Of a DNA stretch of 64,000 nt, positions 52,286 to 62,645 are shown in pieces. The position numbers were made by a program, and so were the translations under genes. Within the stretch, counting starts at the first letter, position 1. Each line of letters starts with the position of its first letter. The notes beneath the pieces were generated by a model. The model was not told where the DNA came from, made no database searches, and saw only the letters and a list, made by a program, of their open reading frames with translations. The stretch is from Flavobacterium aquariorum (lineage in GTDB: Bacteria; Bacteroidota; Bacteroidia; Flavobacteriales; Flavobacteriaceae): assembly GCF_003254745.1 (NCBI RefSeq), contig NZ_QKXH01000003.1, forward strand, positions 186,001 through 250,000. Reading direction: 5' to 3'.

Positions 52286-52729
52286 ATGGGTTCAATATAT
52301 GACAAAGCCGATAATGAGGATATAATTGCCAGGATCAATTCTCTTACGCCTGACAGTAAAGCACTGTGGGGCAAGATGACAGTGGACCAAATGTGCAAGC
52401 ATTGCAACGCTGCGATTCAGGTTGCGTTTGGCACAAAAGAGATGAAGAAGTATTTCCTGCTGCGTATTTTAGGCCGTTTAATAAAAAACAAAGCTTTTAA
52501 TAATGACTTTGGAAAAAACAGTCCTACGGCTAAAGAGCTAAAATTTGAAGGTTCCTATGATTTTGAATCCAGCAGAAAAGAATTTGCAGAAAATTTTAGC
52601 CAATTTACAAAAGGCACTCAAGTGATCAAGCTTATGGATCATCCTTTTTGGGGCAAAATGACTTACGAAGATTGGGATAAATTGATGTGGAGGCATACGG
52701 ATCATCATTTGAGGCAGTTTGGAGTTTAA
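52286..52729 (+). CDS. DUF1569 (DinB-like fold) protein
   Basis: 147 aa: IIARINSLTPDSKALWGKMTVDQMCKHCNAAIQVAFG at the start and LMDHPFWGKMTYEDWDKLMWRHTDHHLRQFGV at the end. The three His positions (KHCN, HTDHH) fit the DinB-like four-helix metal-binding fold. Possibly a thiol-dependent detoxification enzyme, as for other DinB-like proteins, but DUF1569 has no known reaction. The nuclease gene follows 17 bp later, probably in one transcript. Confidence 0.88.
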   Translation: MGSIYDKADNEDIIARINSLTPDSKALWGKMTVDQMCKHCNAAIQVAFGTKEMKKYFLLRILGRLIKNKAFNNDFGKNSPTAKELKFEGSYDFESSRKEFAENFSQFTKGTQVIKLMDHPFWGKMTYEDWDKLMWRHTDHHLRQFGV

Positions 52730-52746
52730 CAAAATAATATTCGTTT

Positions 52747-53394
52747 ATGAGTATCATCAGACATAAACACTTCTTTCTGTCATATTCTGAGGAACATGAA
52801 CAAGCGGAGTGGGCTGCCTATTATTTGACGGCGGAGTCCCAACAACAACATCATTTTGAAAGACCTTATTTCAAGCAAGATCCGTTGGTCGATACCGAAT
52901 CGGCACATTGGAAAAACTACAAAGATACTGGCTACGACAAAGGACATCTGGTTCCCGCCGCCGATATGAAATTTTCCAATGAAGCCTACAATGAAACTTT
53001 TTACACCTCGAATGTATCACCTCAAAATAGAGCTTTCAACGCTGGGATATGGAACCGACTGGAACAAAAAATTCGTTATTGGGCTGATAAATACACGGCT
53101 CTTTTTATCGTAACTGGAAGTATTTTGCACGATAATTTAGTTACTATTGGCGACGAAGAAGTTTCGGTGCCCGATTATTTTTTCAAAATAGTGGTTCGGG
53201 TACAGGACAATGCTTTGGTTATGATTCCGTTTTTGGTTCCCAATGAAAAATCGGATGCTCCTCTTTATACTTTTGCAACAACCATTGATGCAATTGAAAA
53301 AATTACCGGTATCGATTTTAACCAAAAACTTTCTGAAAAAATAGAAGAAAAAATAGAAAAAGAGTTGAGCTATAAGGAATGGAGTTTTAGTTAG
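52747..53394 (+). CDS. DNA/RNA non-specific endonuclease (NUC1 family)
   Basis: 215 aa of the beta-beta-alpha metal nuclease family. The catalytic His is in YDKGHLVPAADMKF (DRGH-type motif, here DKGH), with metal-binding Asn in NVSPQNRAFNAGIWNRLEQKIRYW. The N-terminal HFFLSYSEEHEQAEWAAYYL is the usual substrate-side strand. No signal peptide is visible, unlike many secreted members; it may be cytoplasmic or use a later processing route. No immunity or inhibitor gene is adjacent. Confidence 0.9.
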   Translation: MSIIRHKHFFLSYSEEHEQAEWAAYYLTAESQQQHHFERPYFKQDPLVDTESAHWKNYKDTGYDKGHLVPAADMKFSNEAYNETFYTSNVSPQNRAFNAGIWNRLEQKIRYWADKYTALFIVTGSILHDNLVTIGDEEVSVPDYFFKIVVRVQDNALVMIPFLVPNEKSDAPLYTFATTIDAIEKITGIDFNQKLSEKIEEKIEKELSYKEWSFS

Positions 53395-53398
53395 GCTT

Positions 53399-53593
53399 CA
53401 TATTCTAAAAAAATCAACCATATAAGTAATATAAGTCCATTTGAGTTTTCTAACGTGGGCTTACACTTTTTATAAGCTGGATTTACAAGAAATGACGTTT
53501 TAGCAAGACTACATATTCTAAAAAAATCAACCATATAAGTAATATAAGTCCATTTAAATTTTTCTTATATGACCTTATATTACTTATATGGTT
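53399..53593. repeat. 44-bp direct repeat plus 20-bp perfect inverted repeat
   Basis: The same 44 bases occur at 53399-53442 and 53512-53555 (period 113). Within the second copy AACCATATAAGTAATATAAG (53529-53548) is exactly complementary to 53574-53593, forming a 20-bp stem with a 25-base loop; the first copy has only the left arm. It looks like a partly duplicated interspersed palindrome between the nuclease gene and trmD, and fills a 300-bp gap with no gene. Confidence 0.9.
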
Positions 53594-53670
53594 AAAAAAT
53601 CGCTCTCCAAGAATTTATAAATTCCATATGTTTGAGTTGAAGTTACAAATGGCTCTTGTTAATTTATTTG

Positions 53671-53678
53671 TACCTTTG
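53671..53678 (+). promoter_or_regulatory. -7 element TACCTTTG upstream of trmD
   Basis: Fits TAnnTTTG; 20 bp before the trmD ATG. Confidence 0.65.
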
Positions 53679-53697
53679 CCGTTCCTAAAAAAGCAAC

Positions 53698-54375
53698 ATG
53701 AGAATTGATATTATAACCGTATTACCTGAATTATTGAGAAGCCCCTTTGAAGCTTCAATTATGAAACGCGCCATAGACAAAGGGCTCGTAGAGGTTCATA
53801 TTCATAATTTAAGAGATTATACAACCAACAAACAAAAGAGTGTGGACGATTACCCTTTTGGCGGTGGTGCCGGAATGGTCATGACCGTTCAACCCATAGA
53901 TGCCTGCATCACCCACCTTAAAAGCGAAAGAACCTACGACGAAATAATATACATGTCTCCTGATGGCGAAACACTGAACCAGAAAATGGCCAACACCATG
54001 TCGATGTATGAAAACATTATCATTTTGTGTGGGCATTATAAAGGTGTCGATCAACGCGTTCGTGATCATTTTATTACTAAGGAGATTTCGATAGGCGATT
54101 ATGTTTTATCGGGAGGAGAATTAGGGGCTTTGGTTTTGTCCGATGCCTTAATTCGATTGATCCCAGGGGTTTTGAGTGACGAAACCTCGGCATTGACTGA
54201 CAGTTTTCAGGATGGTTTACTCTCGGGCCCAATTTACACCCGTCCTGCCGATTACAAAGGCTGGAAAGTTCCAGATGTGTTACTGAGTGGGCATTTTGCC
54301 AAGATTGACAAATGGAGAGAAGACACTGCGTATGAGCACACGAAAAACAGGAGACCTGACCTGTTAAACGATTAA
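53698..54375 (+). CDS. trmD: tRNA (guanine-N1)-methyltransferase TrmD
   Basis: Methylates N1 of G37 in tRNAs, preventing +1 frameshifts. 225 aa: [25 protein letters not shown] at the start, [14 protein letters not shown], the SAM-binding trefoil knot around [14 protein letters not shown] and [25 protein letters not shown], then [32 protein letters not shown]. The C-terminus is slightly shorter than E. coli TrmD. Essential in most bacteria. Linked to rplS with one small gene between. Confidence 0.97.
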   Translation: MRIDIITVLPELLRSPFEASIMKRAIDKGLVEVHIHNLRDYTTNKQKSVDDYPFGGGAGMVMTVQPIDACITHLKSERTYDEIIYMSPDGETLNQKMANTMSMYENIIILCGHYKGVDQRVRDHFITKEISIGDYVLSGGELGALVLSDALIRLIPGVLSDETSALTDSFQDGLLSGPIYTRPADYKGWKVPDVLLSGHFAKIDKWREDTAYEHTKNRRPDLLND

Positions 54376-54443
54376 TTTTCATATATTTATACTTTATAAT
54401 AAGAATTAGTTTGCTTCTTAATAACTTTTAAAAGTATAAAACC

Positions 54444-54815
54444 ATGAAAGGATTAATCTCCAAAGTAATTTTAATTGTTACTTTTTTCATTTCAGCTGTT
54501 TCCTTTGCACAAGGAATAAATAGAACATCCTTATTGAATGAACTCAATAAAACTTACGGTATCGCGCTAAGTGACGATGAAAAAACCTATTTCGGAAATG
54601 CGAACAGCACATTAGTACTGGAATTGTTTGGTCTGGACGAAAAGAATTTATCAAAAGAAAATCGTAATAAAGAAATTGATAAATTATTTGATAAAAGAGA
54701 CAAAACGTTGACTTCATCGTTGGGCATAAACAAATACAGCGATATTAAAGCAAGAACAGACGATAAAATTGTAGAAATCATAAAAAAAGTGAAACAATCA
54801 AAAATGGTTCCTTAA
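54444..54815 (+). CDS. Exported hypothetical protein between trmD and rplS
   Basis: 123 aa with a signal peptide (SKVILIVTFFISAVSFAQ) and an all-helical mature part rich in Lys, Asn and Asp (LLNELNKTYGIALSDDEKTYFGNANSTLVLELFGLDEKNLSKENRNKEIDKLF). No domain recognised. It interrupts the trmD-rplS linkage, 68 bp after trmD, and ends at its own terminator, so rplS is expressed from a separate promoter. Function unknown. Confidence 0.75.
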   Translation: MKGLISKVILIVTFFISAVSFAQGINRTSLLNELNKTYGIALSDDEKTYFGNANSTLVLELFGLDEKNLSKENRNKEIDKLFDKRDKTLTSSLGINKYSDIKARTDDKIVEIIKKVKQSKMVP

Positions 54816-54839
54816 TTTATTCTAACAATCAAATCACAA

Positions 54840-54870
54840 AAAGAGCTTCTAATAAAAGCTCTTTTTTTTC
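54840..54870 (+). terminator. Rho-independent terminator
   Basis: AGAGCTT / AAGCTCT stem with a short AT loop and eight T, after the exported hypothetical gene. Confidence 0.85.
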
Positions 54871-54938
54871 GGTTTCCTCCAAATAGCTAGCCAATTAAAA
54901 AAATCATGATTCATAATTCACAATTCATATTTATTTTT

Positions 54939-55020
54939 TACATTTGCACCCAAATTTAAATCAACCTCTGGCGAAGTCCGCGAATGTTGGTTTGATTAAA
55001 CCATAATTAAAAAAATTATC
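54939..55020 (+). promoter_or_regulatory. rplS promoter and structured 5' leader
   Basis: -7 box TACATTTG at 54939-54946 is followed by a leader of about 65 nt. In it AAATCAACC (from 54958) can pair with GGTTTGATT (ending 54997, one bulge), enclosing the G/C-rich TCTGGCGAAGTCCGCGAATG with a possible GCG/CGC inner stem. I recall that a bL19 leader motif has been proposed for flavobacteria; L19 autoregulation through this RNA is plausible. Confidence 0.6.
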
Positions 55021-55371
55021 ATGGCAGATTTAATGAAATTCGTTCAAGACGAATTCGTAACAAGAAAAGATTTCCCTGTATTCGGAGCTGGAGACACAAT
55101 CACAGTTTACTACGAAATTAAAGAGGGTGAAAAAACAAGAACACAGTTTTTTAAAGGTGTTGTAATTCAAAGAAGAGGTTCTGCTAACACAGAAACTTTT
55201 ACAATTCGTAAAATGTCAGGAGCAATTGGAGTTGAGCGTATCTTCCCGGTAAACTTGCCAGCTTTGCAAAAAATTGAAATCAACAAGAAAGGTGCTGTAC
55301 GTAGAGCTAGAATTTTCTACTTCAGAGAACTTACTGGTAAAAAAGCTAAGATTAGAGACAAAAGAAGATAG
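55021..55371 (+). CDS. rplS: 50S ribosomal protein L19 (bL19)
   Basis: 116 aa: FPVFGAGDTITVYYEIKEGEKTRTQFFKGVVIQRRGSANTETFTIRKMSGAIGVERIFPVNLPALQKIEINKKGAVRRARIFYFRELTGKKAKI is the full L19 core, located at the interface of the two ribosomal subunits. The N- and C-termini match the usual length. It is transcribed from its own promoter with a structured leader and ends at a strong terminator. Confidence 0.98.
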   Translation: MADLMKFVQDEFVTRKDFPVFGAGDTITVYYEIKEGEKTRTQFFKGVVIQRRGSANTETFTIRKMSGAIGVERIFPVNLPALQKIEINKKGAVRRARIFYFRELTGKKAKIRDKRR

Positions 55372-55398
55372 TTTACGCTATTTCTTTAATGATAAAAA

Positions 55399-55438
55399 AG
55401 TCCCAACCGATGAAAATCGCGATTGGGACTTTTTTTTT
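55399..55438 (+). terminator. Rho-independent terminator of rplS
   Basis: AGTCCCAA / TTGGGACT with an inner CGAT / ATCG pairing, then eight or more T. Confidence 0.9.
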
Positions 55439-55574
55439 GATAAATTTGTGGTGTTAAAAATCATAATTCAAAAATCAAACGGCACTAAAAATATCAAATT
55501 CTAAATATCACAGAATATCTCTTTAAATTTATTTTTTTATATACAAATAAAATCTCTATTACAACTGCATTTCT

Positions 55575-55582
55575 TATCTTTG
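55575..55582 (+). promoter_or_regulatory. -7 element TATCTTTG upstream of icd
   Basis: Fits TAnnTTTG; implies a leader of about 70 nt for isocitrate dehydrogenase. Confidence 0.6.
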
Positions 55583-55640
55583 CCCGCCTTATCTCAAACG
55601 ATGTAATTTTTAATAAGGCCTTAAATTAATTGTGATTTAG

Positions 55641-57881
<2,241 letters not shown>

Positions 57882-57911
57882 GCCAAATAGTTAATTCTAT
57901 TTTATATATTC

Positions 57912-57944
57912 AAAAGACAACTGGAAACGGTTGTCTTTTTTTTT
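57912..57944 (+). terminator. Rho-independent terminator of icd
   Basis: AAAGACAACTG / CGGTTGTCTTT-type stem, then nine T. Confidence 0.9.
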
Positions 57945-58041
57945 GGAGATAGGCCATAGATAACACGGATTGAGCATCTCATTTTTTTATACACTTGTTT
58001 AGTATCTTTGAAATTGGTTCAGAACAAAAAAATTAAACCGA

Positions 58042-58800
58042 ATGCCTAACAACGATATTGAATACAAAATAATCGAAGCAGAAGAATCTATTTCCGATTT
58101 TGTGGAAAGGTTTTGGATGCTTACCAATCATTCGGATACCGAAAAAGAAATTGTAATTATCCCCGATGGGAGAATAGATATTTTCTTTTCTTATTCAGAC
58201 ACTGAATCTTTCCATACTACTTTAATGGGATTAGAAAGTGAGCCAACAGAAACAATGCTTCCCCCTAAAACCGTTATTTTTGCAGTCAATTTAAAACTTT
58301 TGGCCATTGAATACCTACTAAACATCAGTATTTCAGACATATTAAACGGAGTACATCATTTACCGGCAGACTTTTGGGAAGTTACACAGCAAGACTTAAC
58401 CGATTTTAATTCGCTTTGCATCAAAGTCTCCGACAAAATAAAAACGCTTATACCGCAAAAAGTGGACGATAGGAAACGAAAACTTTTCAATCTCATCTAT
58501 TCTTCAAGCGGTTCACAATCTGTTTCCGAATTATCCGAAAAAGTACTTTGGAGCAGTCGGCAAATCAATCGCTATTTCAATCAAATGTTCGGACTTTCCT
58601 TAAAAGCCTATTGCAATATTCTGCGATTTAGGGCTTCGGTACAACATATAAAACAAGGAATACTATTCCCTGAACAAAACTTTACGGATCAGGCCCACTT
58701 CATCAAAGAAGTCAAAAAACTTTCGGGTGTTACACCAAAAGAATTATTCAAAAACAAAAATGACCGATTTTTACAATTTTCGACTTTGCCAAACAAGTAG
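58042..58800 (+). CDS. AraC-family transcriptional regulator (DUF6597-type sensor)
   Basis: 252 aa. The N-terminal half, with FVERFWMLTNHSDTEKEIVIIPDGRIDIFFSYS and a long beta-rich segment, fits the DUF6597/AraC N-terminal class. The C-terminal double helix-turn-helix has SVSELSEKVLWSSRQINRYFNQMFGLSLKAYCNILRFR and FTDQAHFIKEVKKLSGVTPKEL. A -7 box TATCTTTG lies 39 bp upstream. The FAD monooxygenase gene starts 31 bp after the stop, so it is the most likely target or operon partner. The GTCCTAT operator is not seen here. Confidence 0.9.
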   Translation: MPNNDIEYKIIEAEESISDFVERFWMLTNHSDTEKEIVIIPDGRIDIFFSYSDTESFHTTLMGLESEPTETMLPPKTVIFAVNLKLLAIEYLLNISISDILNGVHHLPADFWEVTQQDLTDFNSLCIKVSDKIKTLIPQKVDDRKRKLFNLIYSSSGSQSVSELSEKVLWSSRQINRYFNQMFGLSLKAYCNILRFRASVQHIKQGILFPEQNFTDQAHFIKEVKKLSGVTPKELFKNKNDRFLQFSTLPNK

Positions 58801-58831
58801 TTTTGCCTTATAATTTTAAACTTATAAAGCA

Positions 58832-59998
58832 ATGTTATTACAAAACAAAAAAATAGCAATCATTGGCGGAGGTCCTGGTGGACTTACATTAGCTAGACTT
58901 CTACAACTTAAAGGAGCAAATGTAAAAGTATATGAACGAGATTTCAATAGAGATGGAAGGGTACAGGGCGCAACACTTGATCTACATCATGAATCGGGAT
59001 TAAAAGCACTTGAAGAAGCAGGTTTGCTGGATGCATTCAAAACAAATTACAGACCTAATGCTGACCGGCTTCGCATTGTTGATGAAAATACAAAAATTTT
59101 CTTCGACGACCATAATGATGAATCTAGCGGCAATTTTGGAGATGAATCGTTCAGACCAGAAATTGACCGTGGACCATTAAGAACTATTTTAGTGGATTCA
59201 TTAAAGCCTAATACCATAGTTTGGGACAGTCATATTGTTTCTCTTGAAAGCATTAACGATACCTGGAAAATAGTTTTTGAAAACGGTAAAACTGCTATTG
59301 CCGACATTATAATAGGTGCGGACGGAGCTAAATCCAAAATTCGTCCGTTCGTTACCTCAATACAGCCTTTCTATTCCGGCATCACAGTATTAGAAGGTAA
59401 TATTCCTGATTCTGAAAAAAATGCCCCATCAATTCACAACTTATTACAAGGTGGAAAAATTATGGCCTTGGGAGATTCAAAAACCGTGTCAGTAAGTGCA
59501 AAAGGCGATGGGAGTTTGAATTTCTATGCCGGCTGGAAAACAAATGCAGAATGGGTTACACAAAGTGGTATTGACTATAAAAACACTAAACAAGTTTTAG
59601 AGTGGTTCAAAAAAGAGTACTTCAATTGGGATACCGTTTGGTTCGAATTATTTGCATATGAAAACACGACATTCACCCCAAGGACTCTCTATTGTATGCC
59701 TTTAGATCAAAAATGGGAGGCCCAGACAAACATCACACTTATAGGCGATGCGGCTCATTGGATGCCTCCATATGCCGGCGAAGGAGTAAATATGGCAATG
59801 CTTGACGCTTTACAATTGAGCGAAAGTTTGACTAGCGAAAAAATTGTTGACCTAAAATCTGCAATTGCATATTACGAACAACAGATGTTTACACGATTTG
59901 TTGAAAGAGGAAAGGAAACCATGCACAATACTGAATTAATGCACTCTCCAGAGGGGCTTAAAAAACTATTGGAAATGTTTAACCAATTCTCAAACTAA
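58832..59998 (+). CDS. FAD-dependent monooxygenase, TetX-like
   Basis: 388 aa, the length of the tetracycline-inactivating TetX enzymes. KKIAIIGGGPGGLTLARLLQLKGANVKVYERD (GxGxxG FAD site), GATLDLHHESGLKALEEAGLL, RPEIDRGPLRTILVDSL, IIGADGAKSKIRPFV (DG motif) and LIGDAAHWMPPYAGEGVNMAMLDALQLSESL (GD motif) are the family signatures. Against my memory of TetX the similarity is clear but far from identity; several substrate-pocket residues differ (for example PPYAGEG for PPFAGQG). It is therefore a flavin monooxygenase of unknown substrate, likely a xenobiotic or aromatic compound. Confidence 0.88.
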   Translation: MLLQNKKIAIIGGGPGGLTLARLLQLKGANVKVYERDFNRDGRVQGATLDLHHESGLKALEEAGLLDAFKTNYRPNADRLRIVDENTKIFFDDHNDESSGNFGDESFRPEIDRGPLRTILVDSLKPNTIVWDSHIVSLESINDTWKIVFENGKTAIADIIIGADGAKSKIRPFVTSIQPFYSGITVLEGNIPDSEKNAPSIHNLLQGGKIMALGDSKTVSVSAKGDGSLNFYAGWKTNAEWVTQSGIDYKNTKQVLEWFKKEYFNWDTVWFELFAYENTTFTPRTLYCMPLDQKWEAQTNITLIGDAAHWMPPYAGEGVNMAMLDALQLSESLTSEKIVDLKSAIAYYEQQMFTRFVERGKETMHNTELMHSPEGLKKLLEMFNQFSN

Positions 59999-60046
59999 AA
60001 ATATCATTGCTTCCTATCTTAAATATTTGCTATTTGCAAAAAAGAT

Positions 60047-60078
60047 ATCCTGCAAGATTGAATAAAAAATTGCAGGAT
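60047..60078 (+). terminator. Hairpin after the monooxygenase gene
   Basis: 9-bp arms ATCCTGCAA / TTGCAGGAT with a 14-base AT-rich loop; there is no clear T-run, so termination is uncertain. Confidence 0.45.
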
Positions 60079-60147
60079 TGAAAAACTATAAAATTCAAAG
60101 CTCTATTAATCAAACTTGGTTTCATAAAATATTTTTTATTATAAATA

Positions 60148-60178
60148 AGCGAACATTCATTTATATTTAATATTTTTG
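60148..60178 (+). promoter_or_regulatory. TetR promoter with possible operator
   Basis: -7 box TATTTTTG at 60171-60178. Just upstream CGAACATTCA (60150-60159) is an imperfect GAA-CA-TTC palindrome, placed where a TetR protein could block the promoter. No second clear copy was found at this promoter. Confidence 0.45.
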
Positions 60179-60198
60179 TTTTTCCAAAAACAAAAAAA

Positions 60199-60789
60199 AT
60201 GCGAACAAGAGACACACACAAAGAAGAAATCGTTAAACAGAAAGCCATTGAAATGCTGGTAAAACTGGGCATTGAAGGCTTTGGAATGAATCGCTTGGCA
60301 AAAGAAAGCGGTGTTTCGGTGGCGACTTTATACATCTATTACACGGACAAAGAAGATCTGATAAAAAAAATCGGAATCCAAATTGGACAAGATTTCTTTA
60401 ATGAAATGGTCAAAGATTTCTCCCCTACTATGCCTTTTAAGGATGGCTTACGCAAACAATGGGAAAACAGGGCACGATTTACGATAAAATATCCTTTGAA
60501 TGTGGCTTGTTGGGAACTTTTGAGCCATTCCAGTTACAGAGATTGCATTTTGGAAAAAAGCCTTTTGGACTTCAAAACAATAATGGGTGATTTTTTAAAA
60601 AATGCGATTGACAAAAAAGAATTAGTTTGTATGCCCAAAGAGGTATTTTGGAGTATTGCCTATGGGCCTTTATACACTTTACTTCGTTTTCACAACGAAG
60701 GAAAAAGCATGGCAGGAACTCCATTCACCCTTACCAAAGAAGTCACTGACGAAGCATTTGAATTAGTGATAAAAGCATTGACACCATAA
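60199..60789 (+). CDS. TetR/AcrR-family transcriptional regulator
   Basis: 196-aa repressor. The N-terminal helix-turn-helix (residues 9-50, KEEIVKQKAIEMLVKLGIEGFGMNRLAKESGVSVATLYIYYTDKEDLI) is typical; the C-terminal ligand domain includes WENRARFTIKYPLNVACWELLSHSSY and a Trp/Tyr-rich pocket around FWSIAYGPLYTLLRF. First gene of a three-gene unit with the small protein (12 bp later) and the MFS transporter (10 bp further), the layout of a self-regulated efflux operon. Confidence 0.93.
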   Translation: MRTRDTHKEEIVKQKAIEMLVKLGIEGFGMNRLAKESGVSVATLYIYYTDKEDLIKKIGIQIGQDFFNEMVKDFSPTMPFKDGLRKQWENRARFTIKYPLNVACWELLSHSSYRDCILEKSLLDFKTIMGDFLKNAIDKKELVCMPKEVFWSIAYGPLYTLLRFHNEGKSMAGTPFTLTKEVTDEAFELVIKALTP

Positions 60790-60801
60790 AAAAGTTAAAC
60801 T

Positions 60802-61029
60802 ATGGAAAACCAAATAGACAATATATTGGTATTTGCAACCAATATTAAAACCGAAAACGATAAACAAAAAATAATCGAGATATTGGATGCAAATTCAGAA
60901 ATACACCAATGGACAATTGACCAGGAAGATATAGATTGTGTTTTGCGTATTGTAAGCGATACTTTATCAGAAGAGCAGATAATAGAACTTTTAAACGATC
61001 AAAACTTCAAATGCTCCATATTGGAATAA
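60802..61029 (+). CDS. Small HMA-like ferredoxin-fold protein without CxxC
   Basis: 75 aa with the strand-helix-strand-strand-helix-strand order ILVFATNI, KQKIIEILDANS, IHQWTIDQEDIDCVLRIV, EEQIIELLNDQ, CSILE. The CxxC of metal-binding HMA domains is missing. It shares the TNI, D-x-ED-x-D-x-LRI and C-x-ILE pattern with the 70-aa protein at 29814, so the two are paralogs. It sits between the TetR gene and the transporter with short gaps. Role unknown; a small partner of the regulator or transporter is a guess. Confidence 0.8.
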   Translation: MENQIDNILVFATNIKTENDKQKIIEILDANSEIHQWTIDQEDIDCVLRIVSDTLSEEQIIELLNDQNFKCSILE

Positions 61030-61039
61030 ACAAATCAAA

Positions 61040-62311
61040 ATGAAAGAACAAAAACCAAAAGTAATCCCATTTACACCTTATCAAAAATTTGCTGTTTTCA
61101 TACTAGCCATCACTCAATTTACAGTAATACTGGATTTTATGGTAATGTCACCTTTGGGAGATATTCTAATGAAATCCTTAAGTTTAAAACCAACTCATTT
61201 TGGTTTAGTTGTTTCAGCTTATGCTTTTAGTGCAGGTATTTCAGGGCTTCTTACAGCGGGTTTTGCCGATAAATTTGACCGTAAAAAGCTATTGCTGTTC
61301 TTCTATATAGGTTTTATTGCAGGAACCATTTTATGTGGAATCGTAAACTCGTATTTATGGCTCGTAACGGCCAGAATTATCACCGGATTGTTTGGAGGAG
61401 TTATTGGTTCTATTTCTATGGCCATTATAGCTGATTTATTTACCCTCCAGCAACGCGGGCGAGTAATGGGTTTTATCCAAATGGGATTTGGAGCTAGCCA
61501 AATTTTGGGAATTCCTATTGGTTTGTACCTTTCAAATACTTGGGGTTGGCATGCTCCTTTTCTATGGGTGGCAGGAATGGCAGGAATTGTGGCATTATTT
61601 ATAGCCGCTAAATTAAAACCTATCACCAAACATCTTGCGGTTCAACACGATAAATCACCTTTTGAGCACTTAAAACACACTATCGCAAAAAAGGACTATC
61701 GAATTGGTTTTACGGCCACAGCATTGCTTTCGGTTGGAGGCTTTATGATGATGCCTTTTGGAAGTGCTTTTGCAATCAACAATCTTCACATTACACAGCA
61801 TCAATTGCCAATGATATTCATGATAGCTGGTTTATCTACATTACTGGTAATGCCTTTGGTTGGAAAATTGAGCGACACTATAGACAAATACAAAATATTC
61901 ATTGTCGCCTCATTATGGACTATCATAATGGTTGCCATCTACACCAACCTTGGCATTACTGCCTTTGGACTCGTTGCTGTTGCAAACGTGCTTATGATGA
62001 TGGGTGTGATGGGACGAATGGTACCTTCAACGGCTTTGGTAACATCTATTCCAGAAATTCAAGACAGAGGTGCCTTTATGAGCATAAACTCATCGTTACA
62101 ACAAATTGCCGGAGGTGTTGCCGCTGCTTTTGCAGGAACAATTGTTGTACAAAAAGACAAATTGAGTCCACTGGAACATTATGATACATTGGGAATTATA
62201 ATTATCTGTATATCACTCCTAACTATTATACTTATGTATCGCGTCAATAAAATGGTAAAAAGAAAAAACAAAGAGCAAAGGGAAAATCTGCCTATCTCTA
62301 TTGAAGTTTAA
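61040..62311 (+). CDS. MFS transporter, DHA-type multidrug/sugar efflux protein
   Basis: 423 aa with about 12 TM helices. The first helix FILAITQFTVILDFMVMSPLG has the drug:H+ antiporter-like Asp. The A-like motif GLLTAGFADKFDRKKLL follows helix 2, and GLFGGVIGSISMAIIADLF carries the mid-membrane Gly pattern. Long cytoplasmic loop between helices 6 and 7 (KPITKHLAVQHDKSPFEHLKHTIAKKDYR), basic C-terminal tail. An exporter of a toxic compound is the likely role given the TetR repressor upstream; substrate unknown. Confidence 0.9.
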   Translation: MKEQKPKVIPFTPYQKFAVFILAITQFTVILDFMVMSPLGDILMKSLSLKPTHFGLVVSAYAFSAGISGLLTAGFADKFDRKKLLLFFYIGFIAGTILCGIVNSYLWLVTARIITGLFGGVIGSISMAIIADLFTLQQRGRVMGFIQMGFGASQILGIPIGLYLSNTWGWHAPFLWVAGMAGIVALFIAAKLKPITKHLAVQHDKSPFEHLKHTIAKKDYRIGFTATALLSVGGFMMMPFGSAFAINNLHITQHQLPMIFMIAGLSTLLVMPLVGKLSDTIDKYKIFIVASLWTIIMVAIYTNLGITAFGLVAVANVLMMMGVMGRMVPSTALVTSIPEIQDRGAFMSINSSLQQIAGGVAAAFAGTIVVQKDKLSPLEHYDTLGIIIICISLLTIILMYRVNKMVKRKNKEQRENLPISIEV

Positions 62312-62645
62312 ATTCAGTTTTTAAATGTCATAAAATATTAATATTCAAAATATTAATATTTTTTTTTGATAAACGAATATTTATTCGAAAAATTAAACAT
62401 GCAGGCTCTTTGGCCCTTATGAAGACGGTATCCCAACTTGTCTCGTCTTTAGGGACGAGACAAGTTGGGATATAGAGGACAGCATAAATTTTGTTTCCAG
62501 ATAAAGCCTATTCATTCACTCATTTAGTTTTTTATTTCGAACAATACAAAACCAAAACAACCAAGCGTTATTAACGATACATTAACATATGTTATGTACG
62601 AATTGACCTCTGATTTAATGACATTTGCAATTCAAAACCAAAACA
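62312..62645. other. Intergenic region with repeat and palindromes
   Basis: No gene. Contains the perfect palindrome CGAATATTTATTCG (62374-62387), the REP-like element listed next and the palindrome TAACATATGTTA (62583-62594). A weak -7 box GACATTTG at 62620-62627 precedes the receptor gene by 18 bp. Confidence 0.5.
62412..62490 (+). repeat. Interspersed palindromic element with 18-bp perfect stem
   Basis: GGCCCTTATGAAGACGGT, then ATCCCAACTTGTCTCGTC (62430-62447) and its exact complement at 62454-62471 around a 6-base loop, then ATAGAGGACAGC. Same part order as the elements at 44531 and 52120; the longest perfect stem of the set. Confidence 0.8.

Noticed and set aside
52747..53394. DNA/RNA endonuclease as a toxin effector or defence nuclease
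   Set aside because: No immunity gene, secretion domain or defence partner beside it; it looks like a stand-alone NUC1-type nuclease.
58832..59998. Calling the monooxygenase tet(X)
   Set aside because: Motifs place it in the superfamily, but divergence from TetX as I recall it is too great to assign tetracycline inactivation.
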